NCBI GenBank assembly: GCA_034111085.1
Contig: JAWUXZ010000017.1
Location: 51,493-115,492 of the forward strand
Length of the DNA stretch: 64,000 nucleotides
Origin: Dinoroseobacter sp034111085
Lineage (GTDB): Bacteria; Pseudomonadota; Alphaproteobacteria; Rhodobacterales; Rhodobacteraceae
Direction of reading: 5' to 3'
Under the pieces are notes generated by a model. It did not search any database. It was not told where the DNA came from and saw nothing but the letters and a program-made list of their open reading frames with translations. The first letter of the stretch is position 1. Every line of letters begins with the position of its first letter. A program made the position numbers and the translations under genes. Below are positions 7,412 to 15,345 of this stretch, piece by piece.

Positions 7412-7981
7412 TCAGGCCTCCTCAGTCGCAGCTTCAGCCGCCGGTGCGCCATCCTTCTTGAGGATATCGGCGACCTTCTTGCCACGACGTTGTGCGATCA
7501 TGCGTGGCGAGCTTTCTTTCGACAGCCCGTTCAGCGTGGCGCGGATCATGTTGTAAGGGTTCTGCGAACCGATGGACTTCGCAACAACGTCCTGGATGCC
7601 AAGCATCTCGAACACAGCACGCATCGGGCCACCTGCGATGATACCAGTACCTTGTGGGGCAGACCGCATCACAACACGGCCAGCGCCATGACGGCCTTCC
7701 ATGTCGTGGTGAACGGTGCGTCCCTCTTTCAAAGGCACACGGATCATCTGACGCTTGGCCTGCTCGGTGGCTTTGCGAATGGCCTCGGGGACCTCTTTCG
7801 CTTTACCTTTTCCGAAACCGACACGACCGCGCTGATCGCCAACAACGACGAGGGCTGCAAAGCCAAAGCGCTTACCACCCTTGACGGTCTTGGATACGCG
7901 GTTGATCGCGACCAAGCGGTCAGCGAATTCTGGGGTTTCATCTTCGCGGCGATTGCCACGTCGATTGTCACGTTCTGCCAT
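7412..7981 (-). CDS. rpsE: 30S ribosomal protein S5
   Basis: A 189-residue protein with the S5 double-stranded-RNA-binding amino-terminal domain (EFADRLVAINRVSKTVKGG, FGFAALVVVGDQRGRVGFG) and the carboxy-terminal domain with GPMRAVFEMLGI and SIGSQNPYNMIRAT. It takes part in decoding fidelity and is the site of spectinomycin-resistance changes in the VKGGKRF loop, which looks wild type. It lies 94 bp after rplR and 5 bp before rpmD. Confidence 0.97.
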   Translation of the reverse strand: MAERDNRRGNRREDETPEFADRLVAINRVSKTVKGGKRFGFAALVVVGDQRGRVGFGKGKAKEVPEAIRKATEQAKRQMIRVPLKEGRTVHHDMEGRHGAGRVVMRSAPQGTGIIAGGPMRAVFEMLGIQDVVAKSIGSQNPYNMIRATLNGLSKESSPRMIAQRRGKKVADILKKDGAPAAEAATEEA

Positions 7982-8075
7982 ATTAGGCCTCCTGCGTTAG
8001 CATTTTATCAATCCTAGTGGCGACACACGCCCCGGATCATCGAGGGCGCACCAACACGGCGCGCCCTGCAAGTTT

Positions 8076-8435
8076 TTAGAACTTCAAACCACTTTCACGC
8101 GCAGCTTCGGCCAGAGCCTTAACCTTACCATGAAAGAGGAAGCCACCACGGTCGAAGAACACTTCTTCCACGCCAGCCTTTTTCGCGCGCTCGGCAATTG
8201 CCGCACCCACTTTGGCTGATGCTTCGACATTGTTCTGACCGACTACGCCCAGATCCTTCTCCAGCGTCGAGGCGGCCGCGAGGGTAATACCCTGCACGTC
8301 GTCGATCACCTGAACGGAGATGTTCTTGCCCGAGCGATGCACACTAAGGCGTGGACGACCGGAGGCCATCTTCTTGATTTTGTTCCGAACGCGCAGGCGG
8401 CGCTTCAAGAACAGGTCTCGTTTGCTATTTGCCAT
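8076..8435 (-). CDS. rplR: 50S ribosomal protein L18
   Basis: A 119-residue 5S rRNA-binding protein. RLRVRNKIKKMASGRPRLSVHRS is the conserved basic amino-terminal part, and FDRGGFLFHGKVKALAEAARESGLKF the diagnostic end. It lies 11 bp after rplF in the standard spc order. Confidence 0.97.
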   Translation of the reverse strand: MANSKRDLFLKRRLRVRNKIKKMASGRPRLSVHRSGKNISVQVIDDVQGITLAAASTLEKDLGVVGQNNVEASAKVGAAIAERAKKAGVEEVFFDRGGFLFHGKVKALAEAARESGLKF

Positions 8436-8446
8436 TATTCGCGTCC

Positions 8447-8980
8447 TTACTTCTTCTTGCCTTCCTTACGGAAGATAAACTCGCCCTTATAGCGAATGCC
8501 TTTGCCCTTATAGGGCTCGGGCTTACGCCATTCGCGGATATTGGCCGCGACTTGACCAACGAGTTGCTCATCCGTCCCCTCAATCACAATCTCTGTGACT
8601 TTAGGGCAGGTAACGGTGACACCATCTGGAACCGCGAAGTTAACTTCGTGGCTGAGACCGAGGCTCAGTTTCAGGTTTGTGCCCTGAATCTGCGCCCGGT
8701 AACCAACACCCTGGATCTCAAGTTCTTTCTTGAATCCTAGGCTTGCGCCGTGAACCAAGTTTGCGACCATTGTGCGGCTCATGCCCCACTGCTGGCGTGC
8801 GCGCTTGGATGACCCACGAGGGGACACGGTCACAGAGGTGTCGTTTATAACGATGGTGACATCGTCGGTTGCGGTAAAGCTACGGGTCGCTTTCGGACCC
8901 TTCACTTCGATGGTCTGGCCGGACAGCGAGGCTGTTACACCGCTGGGCAGCTCAACCGGTTTTTTCCCAATACGAGACAT
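8447..8980 (-). CDS. rplF: 50S ribosomal protein L6
   Basis: A 177-residue protein starting MSRIGKKPVELPSGV, with the family signature KPEPYKGKGIRYKGEFIFRKEGKKK at its end. It is built of two similar RNA-binding domains and sits near the factor-binding site of the 50S subunit. It is separated from rpsH by 14 bp and from rplR by 11 bp. Confidence 0.97.
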   Translation of the reverse strand: MSRIGKKPVELPSGVTASLSGQTIEVKGPKATRSFTATDDVTIVINDTSVTVSPRGSSKRARQQWGMSRTMVANLVHGASLGFKKELEIQGVGYRAQIQGTNLKLSLGLSHEVNFAVPDGVTVTCPKVTEIVIEGTDEQLVGQVAANIREWRKPEPYKGKGIRYKGEFIFRKEGKKK

Positions 8981-8994
8981 TCAATCAGCCTCCC

Positions 8995-9387
8995 TTAGAA
9001 TACGGTGCAGAGCACTTCGCCACCAACGTTATGTTGGCGCGCAGCAGCATCGGACATCACGCCTTTAGACGTGGATACAATCGAAACACCCAAACCCTGA
9101 CGGACCTGCGGCACATCCTTGACGCCCATATACACACGACGACCAGGGGTCGACACACGCTTGAGCTCACGGATAACCGGAGTGCTGTCAAAATACTTGA
9201 GGCTAATCTCGATCTCGGGGTGCTTGGTATCAGCGACAGCTTCGTAGCCGCGGATATAGCCTTCGTCGGCCAACACATCCAGAACCCAAGCGCGAAGCTT
9301 GGAAGCCGGGGTGCGGACGGTGGATTTGCCACGCATCTGAGCGTTGCGGATACGCGTTAGCATATCACCAAGAGGATCATTCATCAT
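8995..9387 (-). CDS. rpsH: 30S ribosomal protein S8
   Basis: A 130-residue protein. MNDPLGDMLTRIRNAQ is the usual amino terminus; a second ATG precedes it by one codon, so the start is 9387 or 9384. The carboxy half, RVSTPGRRVYMGVKDVPQVRQGLGVSIVSTSKG, with VGGEVLC at the end, is typical. It binds the central domain of 16S rRNA. In E. coli it is the translational repressor of the spc operon, but whether that holds here is unknown. Confidence 0.97.
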   Translation of the reverse strand: MMNDPLGDMLTRIRNAQMRGKSTVRTPASKLRAWVLDVLADEGYIRGYEAVADTKHPEIEISLKYFDSTPVIRELKRVSTPGRRVYMGVKDVPQVRQGLGVSIVSTSKGVMSDAAARQHNVGGEVLCTVF

Positions 9388-9402
9388 TGTCTAAATCCTC
9401 CC

Positions 9403-9708
9403 TTACCAGCTCGACTTAACCATGCCGGGAATTTGACCTTTCGAGCCAAGTTCGCGCAGCATGATACGGCTGACTTTAAGTTTACGGTAATACGCGTGCG
9501 GACGACCCGTCAGCTGGCAGCGGTTGTGAAGCCGGGTTGCCGAGCTGTTGCGGGGCAGCTTGGCGAGTTTCAGACGCGCGGTGAAACGCTCTTCCATCGT
9601 CAGGCTATCATCGTTTGCAATAGCTTTCAGCGCAGCCCGCTTGGTGGCATATTTGTCCACCAGCTTCTGACGCTTAACTTCGCGTGCGATCATGGATTTC
9701 TTCGCCAT
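9403..9708 (-). CDS. rpsN: 30S ribosomal protein S14 (zinc-independent form)
   Basis: A 101-residue S14 starting MAKKSMIAREVKRQKLV, with the signature RCQLTGRPHAYYRKLKVSRI. Only one cysteine is present, so this is the long C-minus form without the CXXC zinc ribbon, as usual in proteobacteria. It lies between rplE (20 bp) and rpsH (15 bp) in canonical order. Confidence 0.97.
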   Translation of the reverse strand: MAKKSMIAREVKRQKLVDKYATKRAALKAIANDDSLTMEERFTARLKLAKLPRNSSATRLHNRCQLTGRPHAYYRKLKVSRIMLRELGSKGQIPGMVKSSW

Positions 9709-9728
9709 GGTTTATTCTCTCCCCCGGC

Positions 9729-10292
9729 TCAGCTGTTGAAAGGCATGTTGAAAGCTTTCAACAGCGATTTGGCTTCGGCGTCAGTCGCCGCGGTGGTGCA
9801 GATCACGATGTCCATGCCCCAGTTCTCATCGACTTTGTCGAAGTTGATCTCGGGGAAGACGATGTGTTCCTTCAGGCCCATAGCGTAGTTGCCACGGCCA
9901 TCGAACGACTTGCCCGGTACACCACGAAAGTCCCGAATGCGGGGCATTGCGATGGTGATCAAGCGGTCGAGGAATTCAAACATCCGATCGCCGCGCAGGG
10001 TCACTTTCGCGCCCAGTGGCATATCTTCACGAACGCGGAAACCAGCGATGGATTTCTTCGCCTTGGTGACCAAAGCTTTCTGGCCGGCAATCGAACTCAG
10101 GTCTTCTTGAGCAGATTTGGCTTTCTTGCTGTCACGCACGGCTTCAGCACCACAGCCGATGTTCAGAACGATTTTTTCCAGACCAGGGATCTGCATGTCG
10201 TTCTTATAACCGAACTCTTCCCTCATGGCGGGGCGGATAGTTTCCGCGTAGATCGCCTTCAGGCGCGGGGTGTAGGTTGCTTCATCAAGCAT
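9729..10292 (-). CDS. rplE: 50S ribosomal protein L5
   Basis: A 187-residue protein that binds 5S rRNA and contacts P-site tRNA. Family segments are QIPGLEKIVLNIGCGAE, KAKKSIAGFRVREDMPLG and RDFRGVPGKSFDGRGNYAMGL. Its start overlaps the last base of the rplX stop (10292), so translation is coupled. Confidence 0.97.
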   Translation of the reverse strand: MLDEATYTPRLKAIYAETIRPAMREEFGYKNDMQIPGLEKIVLNIGCGAEAVRDSKKAKSAQEDLSSIAGQKALVTKAKKSIAGFRVREDMPLGAKVTLRGDRMFEFLDRLITIAMPRIRDFRGVPGKSFDGRGNYAMGLKEHIVFPEINFDKVDENWGMDIVICTTAATDAEAKSLLKAFNMPFNS

Positions 10293-10597
10293 CAGACAGT
10301 CTCCCCAGTGGATTTGGCGAAACGCACTTTCTTACCGTCATCCTCGCGGAAGCCTATCCGAGTTGCTTGACCATTGGTGTCCAGAAGAGCCAGGTTGCTC
10401 AGTTGGATCGGCATCGCTTTTGGGATGCGACCGCCCTGAGAGTTTTGGCTCTGACGGGTGTGACGGATAAAGATGTTGATCCCGTCTACGATGGCTTTAC
10501 CGGTGGTCGGCATAACTTGGGTAATCTCACCCTGTTTGCCTTTGTCTTTGCCGGTCAGCACGACGACCTTATCGCCCTTGCGGAGTTTAGCAGCCAT
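10292..10597 (-). CDS. rplX: 50S ribosomal protein L24
   Basis: A 101-residue protein with an amino-terminal KOW motif (LRKGDKVVVLTGKDKGKQGEI) and the conserved EGINI-like VDGINIFIRHTRQSQ. It is an early 50S assembly initiator. One-base overlaps with rplN (10597) and rplE (10292) show tight translational coupling. Confidence 0.97.
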   Translation of the reverse strand: MAAKLRKGDKVVVLTGKDKGKQGEITQVMPTTGKAIVDGINIFIRHTRQSQNSQGGRIPKAMPIQLSNLALLDTNGQATRIGFREDDGKKVRFAKSTGETV

Positions 10598-10965
10598 TAC
10601 AGCACCTCCGGTGCGAGCGAGATGATCTTCATAAAGTTCTTAGCGCGCAACTCACGAACAACCGGGCCGAAGATACGGGTGCCGACTGGCTCGTTGTTGT
10701 TGTTAAGGATGACGGCAGCGTTGCCGTCAAAACGAATGGCTGTGCCATCATCGCGACGTACTTCTTTAGCGGTGCGTACGACTACGGCCTTACGGACGTC
10801 GCCCTTCTTTACGCGACCGCGCGGGATGGCTTCCTTGACCGACACGACAATAATGTCGCCGACGGATGCGTACTTACGCTTGGAACCACCCAGAACCTTG
10901 ATGCACTGAACACGGCGAGCGCCGCTGTTGTCAGCTACTTCAAGGTTGGTCTGCATCTGGATCAT
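10597..10965 (-). CDS. rplN: 50S ribosomal protein L14
   Basis: A 122-residue protein, MIQMQTNLEVADNSGARRVQCIKVLGGS, ending FMKIISLAPEVL, all standard L14 sequence. It lies at the 30S interface. It starts 67 bp after rpsQ and shares one base with rplX. Confidence 0.97.
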   Translation of the reverse strand: MIQMQTNLEVADNSGARRVQCIKVLGGSKRKYASVGDIIVVSVKEAIPRGRVKKGDVRKAVVVRTAKEVRRDDGTAIRFDGNAAVILNNNNEPVGTRIFGPVVRELRAKNFMKIISLAPEVL

Positions 10966-11032
10966 TGGTTTCTCCCGACCTTTGAGGACTTACCTGCCTC
11001 AGGGTTTCGACAAAGCTGTTTGGTGGGCCGCT

Positions 11033-11263
11033 TTACGCGGTGACCACCTCCCAGCGTTTGGTCTTCGACTTTGGTGCACATTCTTGAATGCGAACCAGAT
11101 CACCCACTTTGAAGCTATTGGCTTCATCATGTGCGCGATATTTCTTCGACCGGCGGATCGTCTTTTGCAGAACGGGGTGCTTGAAGCGACGCTCTACACT
11201 GACGGTTACAGTTTGTTCGTTGGCGGCGCTGGTCACAACGCCTGCTAGGATACGCTTAGGCAT
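11033..11263 (-). CDS. rpsQ: 30S ribosomal protein S17
   Basis: A 76-residue OB-fold protein. MPKRILAGVVTSAANEQTVTV is the conserved start, and FKHPVLQKTIRRSKKYRAHDE the RNA-binding segment. It follows rpmC after 12 bp. Confidence 0.97.
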   Translation of the reverse strand: MPKRILAGVVTSAANEQTVTVSVERRFKHPVLQKTIRRSKKYRAHDEANSFKVGDLVRIQECAPKSKTKRWEVVTA

Positions 11264-11275
11264 ACGGCCAGCTCC

Positions 11276-11479
11276 TTATTCAGCGGCCGCTTGCGCGGCC
11301 TTTTCGTTGAGAATGGTATTCACGCGCGCGACGCCGCGACGTACTTTACGCATGCGGGCGGTGTTCTCAAGCTGGCTAGTGGCTTGTTGGAAGCGCAGGT
11401 TGAAGGCTTCCTTTTTCAGCGCGGTCAGCTCGTCTTTTAGCTGGTCCGGCGTCTTATCACGCAGTTCCTGGGCGTTCAT
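11276..11479 (-). CDS. rpmC: 50S ribosomal protein L29
   Basis: A 67-residue, mostly helical protein, MNAQELRDKTPDQLKDELTALKKEAFNLRFQQA, the classic L29 sequence. It lies near the tunnel exit, where it helps dock SRP and trigger factor. In this genome it heads a new transcription unit: rplP, its usual upstream partner, is 2.7 kb away behind a terminator and three plus-strand genes. A promoter (11573-11601) and a folded leader precede it, with ribosome-binding site AGGAAA just before the ATG. Confidence 0.96.
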   Translation of the reverse strand: MNAQELRDKTPDQLKDELTALKKEAFNLRFQQATSQLENTARMRKVRRGVARVNTILNEKAAQAAAE

Positions 11480-11502
11480 GCGCCTTTTCCTTTATGCAAC
11501 GT

Positions 11503-11552
11503 CACTGGAGGGCCCTAAGCACAAGACGTGCCGGGTCACCCTGATTCCAGTG
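11503..11552 (-). promoter_or_regulatory. Folded leader RNA of the rpmC unit
   Basis: In the minus-strand leader CACTGGA (11546-11552) pairs perfectly with TCCAGTG (11503-11509). Inside it GGG pairs with CCC (11539-11542 region with 11510-11513), and GCAC (11528-11531) with GTGC (11519-11522). The result is a three-tier stem-loop ending about 24 nt before the rpmC ATG. No named family is recognised. Confidence 0.4.
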
Positions 11553-11572
11553 GAGATCGTGGATGAAACGGT

Positions 11573-11601
11573 CGTATAGGCGCGGTTGGGTGGTTGCGCA
11601 A
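11573..11601 (-). promoter_or_regulatory. Promoter of the rpmC-rpmD unit
   Basis: Minus-strand TTGCGC (11596-11601), 17 bp, TATACG (11573-11578). It lies in the 295-bp gap between rpmC and the divergent plus-strand gene at 11775. The hexamers and spacing match those before rplO and rpsA. No other feature is apparent in this gap beyond the leader structure. Confidence 0.7.
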
Positions 11602-11774
11602 GGCCTTTATGGAAAGGCGATCGACCTCCTAAAAGCGCCAAACCTGAACCGAAGGGCGTTATCCGAAACGCTCGCTGCCTGAGGGCGGTTTGCGCACTGC
11701 CAAATCTGCAACTGGGCAGTGGTGCGTCAGCCCGAACACTCGCGTCTCGGCCTGTTGTCAGCTAACCAAACACC

Positions 11775-12398
11775 ATGACAAACATATCCTCTCTCTTCGT
11801 CACCCGCCTCTACCACGCCTCGCTCGCAGAAAAGGCTCCAGCCATTGACGCACGCGAGCTTGAGGCATCCTGCTATGACATCGCCGAGAATGACGAGGCA
11901 GGCCAAGCGTGGTGCGAGGATCAGGGCTATCCGGGCTACACCAGCTACGCCTCGCTGACCGACCTGCCGTGGCGTTTCCCGGTCTTCAAGGACCTTCAGA
12001 AGACCCTCGACAAGCATGTCGCCGCCTTCATCAAAGACCTCGGCTTCGATCTGGGGACCGAGAAGAAGGTTAAGCTGGACAGCATGTGGATCAACGTCCT
12101 GCCCGAGGGCGGTATTCACACCGCTCATATCCATCCCCATTCCATCATCAGCGGCACCACCTATGTCGCCATGCCCAAGGGCACCAGCGCCATCAAGTTC
12201 GAGGACCCACGTTTGGCGATGATGATGGCCGCACCCGGTCGCCTCAAAGACGCGCCGCGCAAGCTGCAACAGTTCGTCTACATGCAGCCCGAGGTCGGAG
12301 ATGTGCTGCTATGGGAAAGCTGGCTGCGCCACGAGGTTCCGATGAATATGGCCGAGGCAGAACGCATCTCCGTCAGCTTCAATTACGGCTGGGCGTAA
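11775..12398 (+). CDS. Putative 2-oxoglutarate/Fe(II)-dependent oxygenase (TIGR02466-like)
   Basis: A 207-residue cytosolic protein. The core GGIHTAHIHPHSIISGTTYVA carries the metal-binding histidines, and WLRHEVPMN about 65 residues later supplies the distal histidine. ERISVSFNYGWA at the end holds the arginine expected to bind 2-oxoglutarate. This layout fits the 2OG-FeII_Oxy_5/TIGR02466 group. The substrate is unknown. It is the first of three plus-strand genes set between rplP and rpmC, opposite to the ribosomal genes, and reads divergently from rpmC. Confidence 0.75.
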   Translation: MTNISSLFVTRLYHASLAEKAPAIDARELEASCYDIAENDEAGQAWCEDQGYPGYTSYASLTDLPWRFPVFKDLQKTLDKHVAAFIKDLGFDLGTEKKVKLDSMWINVLPEGGIHTAHIHPHSIISGTTYVAMPKGTSAIKFEDPRLAMMMAAPGRLKDAPRKLQQFVYMQPEVGDVLLWESWLRHEVPMNMAEAERISVSFNYGWA

Positions 12399-12438
12399 CC
12401 GCCCTTTCCTTTTACCGCTGCGCAGTCGAAGCTGGCCT

Positions 12439-13104
12439 ATGGTCAATCGCTTGCCCCTGCCCCGTCGACTTGCCGCTCGTTTCGTCGGGCATGTGCTGAC
12501 GTTCGTAGCCCGCTTCATCATTGCCGCGCGCGCTGACTGGAAGGGGATCGAGCCGGTTCGCCGCCAGCGCATCTACTTTGCCAACCATGTTAGCAACGCC
12601 GATATGCCGATGCTTTGGTCGGTGCTGCCGCCTGCGCTTCGCCGCGAAACCCGTCCGGTGGCTGCGGCAGATTACTGGCTGAAGAACAATCTACGCGCCT
12701 TTGCCGGGCGTGATGTGTTCGGGGCCGTTCTAATTGATCGCCGCCCTGAGGCGCGCACGGAAGACCCGCTCGAGAAGATCCTGGAGGCGCTCGATGAAGG
12801 GTCATCCCTGATCATCTTTCCCGAGGGCAATCGCAACATGACCGATGATCCGCTGCTGCCATTTCGCGCGGGTATCTTCGACATGGGCAGCGCGCGCCCG
12901 CATGTGGATCTGGTGCCAACCTGGATCGCGAACCTCAACGAGATCATGCCGAAAGGCGAGATCATCCCCCTGCCCCTGATTTGCACCGTCCCCTTCGGCG
13001 CGCCGATTCATGTGCAAGAGGGCGAGGGTAAAGACGCGTTCCTGAAGCGTGCATCGACGGCGCTGGCGTCACTCGCTCCGCCTGCGCAGGACGAGAGCTC
13101 ATGA
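12439..13104 (+). CDS. PlsC-like 1-acyl-glycerol-3-phosphate/lysophospholipid acyltransferase
   Basis: A 221-residue membrane-associated acyltransferase. Motif I is NHVSNADMPML (the NHxxxxD catalytic dyad, at about residue 54), and FPEGNRNM is motif III, which binds the glycerol phosphate. A hydrophobic segment near residues 10-30 probably anchors it. It would acylate lysophosphatidate or a related lysolipid. It is 40 bp downstream of the oxygenase gene and overlaps the CdsA-like gene by 4 bp, the two together forming a phosphatidate synthesis and activation pair. The chain specificity is not predictable. Confidence 0.82.
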   Translation: MVNRLPLPRRLAARFVGHVLTFVARFIIAARADWKGIEPVRRQRIYFANHVSNADMPMLWSVLPPALRRETRPVAAADYWLKNNLRAFAGRDVFGAVLIDRRPEARTEDPLEKILEALDEGSSLIIFPEGNRNMTDDPLLPFRAGIFDMGSARPHVDLVPTWIANLNEIMPKGEIIPLPLICTVPFGAPIHVQEGEGKDAFLKRASTALASLAPPAQDESS

Positions 13105-14036
13105 ACGACACCACAAACGACATCCTACTGCTCAGCATTGGCGTCATCACCCTAATGGCAGCCTTGACGCTTGCGGGCGAATACCTGCGGGGCCGCCTGC
13201 CGATCGGCGAGACCAATCCCGTTGTCGAGACCTTCATGCAGCGCGTCAACTCATGGTGGGCGATTGTAACGTTGTTGGCGATCGCAGCACTGCTGGGCGA
13301 AGTCGCATTGTTGCTGCTGTTTGCGTTCGCGTCCTTCGCAGCACTGCGCGAATTTCTGACCCTCTCGTCGAAACGCAGAGCTGATCACCTGTCACTTGCG
13401 CTGGGGTTTTTCGCTATTCTGCCACTGCAATACCTGTTCGTGGGCCTCGGCTGGACGGGCCTATTTGCGGTGTTCATCCCGGTCTATGCGTTCCTGCTGC
13501 TGCCCATCGTCAGTGCGCTACGCGGGGATTCCAGTCGCTTCCTTGTCAGGGTCGCAGAAACCCAATGGGCGTTGATGATTTGCATCTTCTGCATCAGCCA
13601 CATTCCGGCGCTGTTGACCTTCGAATTGGCAGGCGACCGATCAATTCTGTTGATCCTGTTCGTCGTCATGGTGGTCCAGTTCGGCGACCTGATCGAGTAT
13701 TACGCAGGCCGCCGGATTGGCCGTCGCCGCATAGCGCCGGGGCTTTCGCCGAAAACAATCGAGGGCATGATCTGCGGGGTGCTCGGGGCTGCAATCATTG
13801 GCGGATTGCTCGCATGGATCACCCCATTTGGCCTGATCGGGGCCGCTGGTATGGCTGCACTTGCGTCGGTGACGGGGATGTTCGGAAGCCTCGTTTTTGC
13901 AGCGATCAAGCGCGATAAGGGCGTGAAAGACTGGTCACATCTGATCCCCGGACAGGGCGGGTTTCTGGACCAACTCGACAGCGTGATCTTCGCAGCGCCG
14001 GTGTTTTACCACGTAAGCCATTTGATCTGGGTATAA
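13101..14036 (+). CDS. CdsA-like phosphatidate cytidylyltransferase
   Basis: A 311-residue integral membrane protein with about eight hydrophobic segments. The family core is present: FGDLIEYYAGRRIGRR, LSPKTIEGMICG, then IKRDKGVKDWSHLIPGQGGFLDQLDS. CdsA makes CDP-diacylglycerol from phosphatidate and CTP at the inner membrane. The usual PGHGGxxDRxD signature reads PGQGGFLDQLD here, lacking the histidine and arginine, so activity or specificity may differ from housekeeping CdsA. Its ATG overlaps the acyltransferase stop (ATGA). A second, canonical cdsA probably exists elsewhere in the genome. Confidence 0.8.
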   Translation: MNDTTNDILLLSIGVITLMAALTLAGEYLRGRLPIGETNPVVETFMQRVNSWWAIVTLLAIAALLGEVALLLLFAFASFAALREFLTLSSKRRADHLSLALGFFAILPLQYLFVGLGWTGLFAVFIPVYAFLLLPIVSALRGDSSRFLVRVAETQWALMICIFCISHIPALLTFELAGDRSILLILFVVMVVQFGDLIEYYAGRRIGRRRIAPGLSPKTIEGMICGVLGAAIIGGLLAWITPFGLIGAAGMAALASVTGMFGSLVFAAIKRDKGVKDWSHLIPGQGGFLDQLDSVIFAAPVFYHVSHLIWV

Positions 14037-14148
14037 GGCGTGTTGCAAGGTTCTGAACCAAGTGCGCACCTGTGTTGACAGTTTGTGAACCTCCCCGAGG
14101 CAGAATGTGCACATTGTAGACCTGATTGCCGCCCCACTTTCGGCAAGC

Positions 14149-14182
14149 AAAAGCCCCCACCAATTGCTCGGCAGGGGCTTTT
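14149..14182 (-). terminator. Bidirectional terminator between rplP and the CdsA-like gene
   Basis: AAAAGCCCC (minus strand) pairs with GGGGCTTTT, and the minus side runs on as GCTTGCC. It lies 33 bp after the rplP stop. Because the gene on the other strand ends at 14036, the same stem can serve both convergent units. Confidence 0.75.
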
Positions 14183-14214
14183 AAGTCTCTTACAAGATTG
14201 CGCTAAGCGCGACC

Positions 14215-14628
14215 TTACCAGTCTTCACGAACCACGGTGCGGGTCTTGACCGGAAGCTTCATCGCGGCAAGGCGCAGGGCCTCACGTGCGACCACTTCGG
14301 TAACACCATCGATCTCGAACATGATCCGGCCAGGCTTGACCTTCGCAGTCCAACGATCAACCGAGCCCTTACCTTTACCCATACGAACTTCGATGGGCTT
14401 GGCAGTGACGGGCAGGTCTGGGAAAATACGGATCCAGACACGGCCCTGACGCTTCATGTGACGGGTCATAGCACGACGAGCAGCTTCGATCTGGCGGGCA
14501 GTGATCCGCTCAGGCTCAACCGCTTTCAGGCCGAATGTACCGAAGTTAAGATCAGATCCACCCTTCGCGTCGCCACGAATACGGCCTTTGTGCATCTTGC
14601 GGAATTTGGTGCGCTTTGGTTGCAGCAT
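14215..14628 (-). CDS. rplP: 50S ribosomal protein L16
   Basis: A 137-residue protein starting MLQPKRTKFRKMHKGRIRG, with VWIRIFPDLPVTAKPIEVRMGKGKG and the GRIMFEIDGV segment. It organises the A-site tRNA elbow region of 50S. It is 12 bp after rpsC. Here it closes the rplB-to-rplP unit, as rpmC does not follow. Confidence 0.97.
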   Translation of the reverse strand: MLQPKRTKFRKMHKGRIRGDAKGGSDLNFGTFGLKAVEPERITARQIEAARRAMTRHMKRQGRVWIRIFPDLPVTAKPIEVRMGKGKGSVDRWTAKVKPGRIMFEIDGVTEVVAREALRLAAMKLPVKTRTVVREDW

Positions 14629-14640
14629 CTTTTCTACCCC

Positions 14641-15345
14641 TTACCGGTCGCGGCGGGGGCGTGGGCCTCCGCCTTCCTGGAGCTCCTGATGACGGCGATC
14701 ATGAGCCGACGGATCGTGCTCCATGATCTCGCCTTTGAAGATCCAAACCTTGATGCCAATGATGCCGTAAGCGGTCTTGGCTTCGACGTTCGCGAAATCC
14801 ACATCTGCACGCAGAGTGTGCAAGGGCACGCGGCCTTCACGATACCATTCGGTCCGCGCAATCTCGGCACCGCCAAGACGACCCGCGACATTCACACGGA
14901 TACCAAGGGCACCCATACGCATCGCGTTCTGCACGGCGCGCTTCATAGCACGACGGAAGGACACACGACGTTCCAGCTGCTGCGAGATGCTCTCACCAAC
15001 CAGTTGCGCGTCCAACTCGGGCTTGCGCACTTCAACGATGTTGAGGTGCAGTTCGCTCTTGGTCAGGTTTGCAACCTTCTTGCGCAGGCTCTCAATATCG
15101 GCGCCTTTTTTGCCGATGATGACGCCAGGACGCGCAGTGTGGATCGTGACGCGGCACTTGCGGTGCGGGCGCTCGATGATCACACGGCTAATGCCGGCTT
15201 GCTTGCACTCTTCTTCGATGAACGCACGGATTTTCAGGTCTTCCAGAAGAAGGTTCCCGTAGTCCTTAGTATCGGCGTACCAGCGGCTGTCCCAGGTGCG
15301 GTTGACCTGGAGACGCATACCGATCGGGTTTACTTTATTACCCAT
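14641..15345 (-). CDS. rpsC: 30S ribosomal protein S3
   Basis: A 234-residue protein starting MGNKVNPIGMRLQVNRTWDSRWYA. It has an amino-terminal KH domain (GVIIGKKGADIESLRKKV) and the conserved VSFRRAMKRAVQNAMRMGALGI. It is part of the mRNA entry channel. The tail after IFKGEIMEHDPSAHDRR is charged and variable. It shares one base with rplV at 15345. Confidence 0.97.
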   Translation of the reverse strand: MGNKVNPIGMRLQVNRTWDSRWYADTKDYGNLLLEDLKIRAFIEEECKQAGISRVIIERPHRKCRVTIHTARPGVIIGKKGADIESLRKKVANLTKSELHLNIVEVRKPELDAQLVGESISQQLERRVSFRRAMKRAVQNAMRMGALGIRVNVAGRLGGAEIARTEWYREGRVPLHTLRADVDFANVEAKTAYGIIGIKVWIFKGEIMEHDPSAHDRRHQELQEGGGPRPRRDR

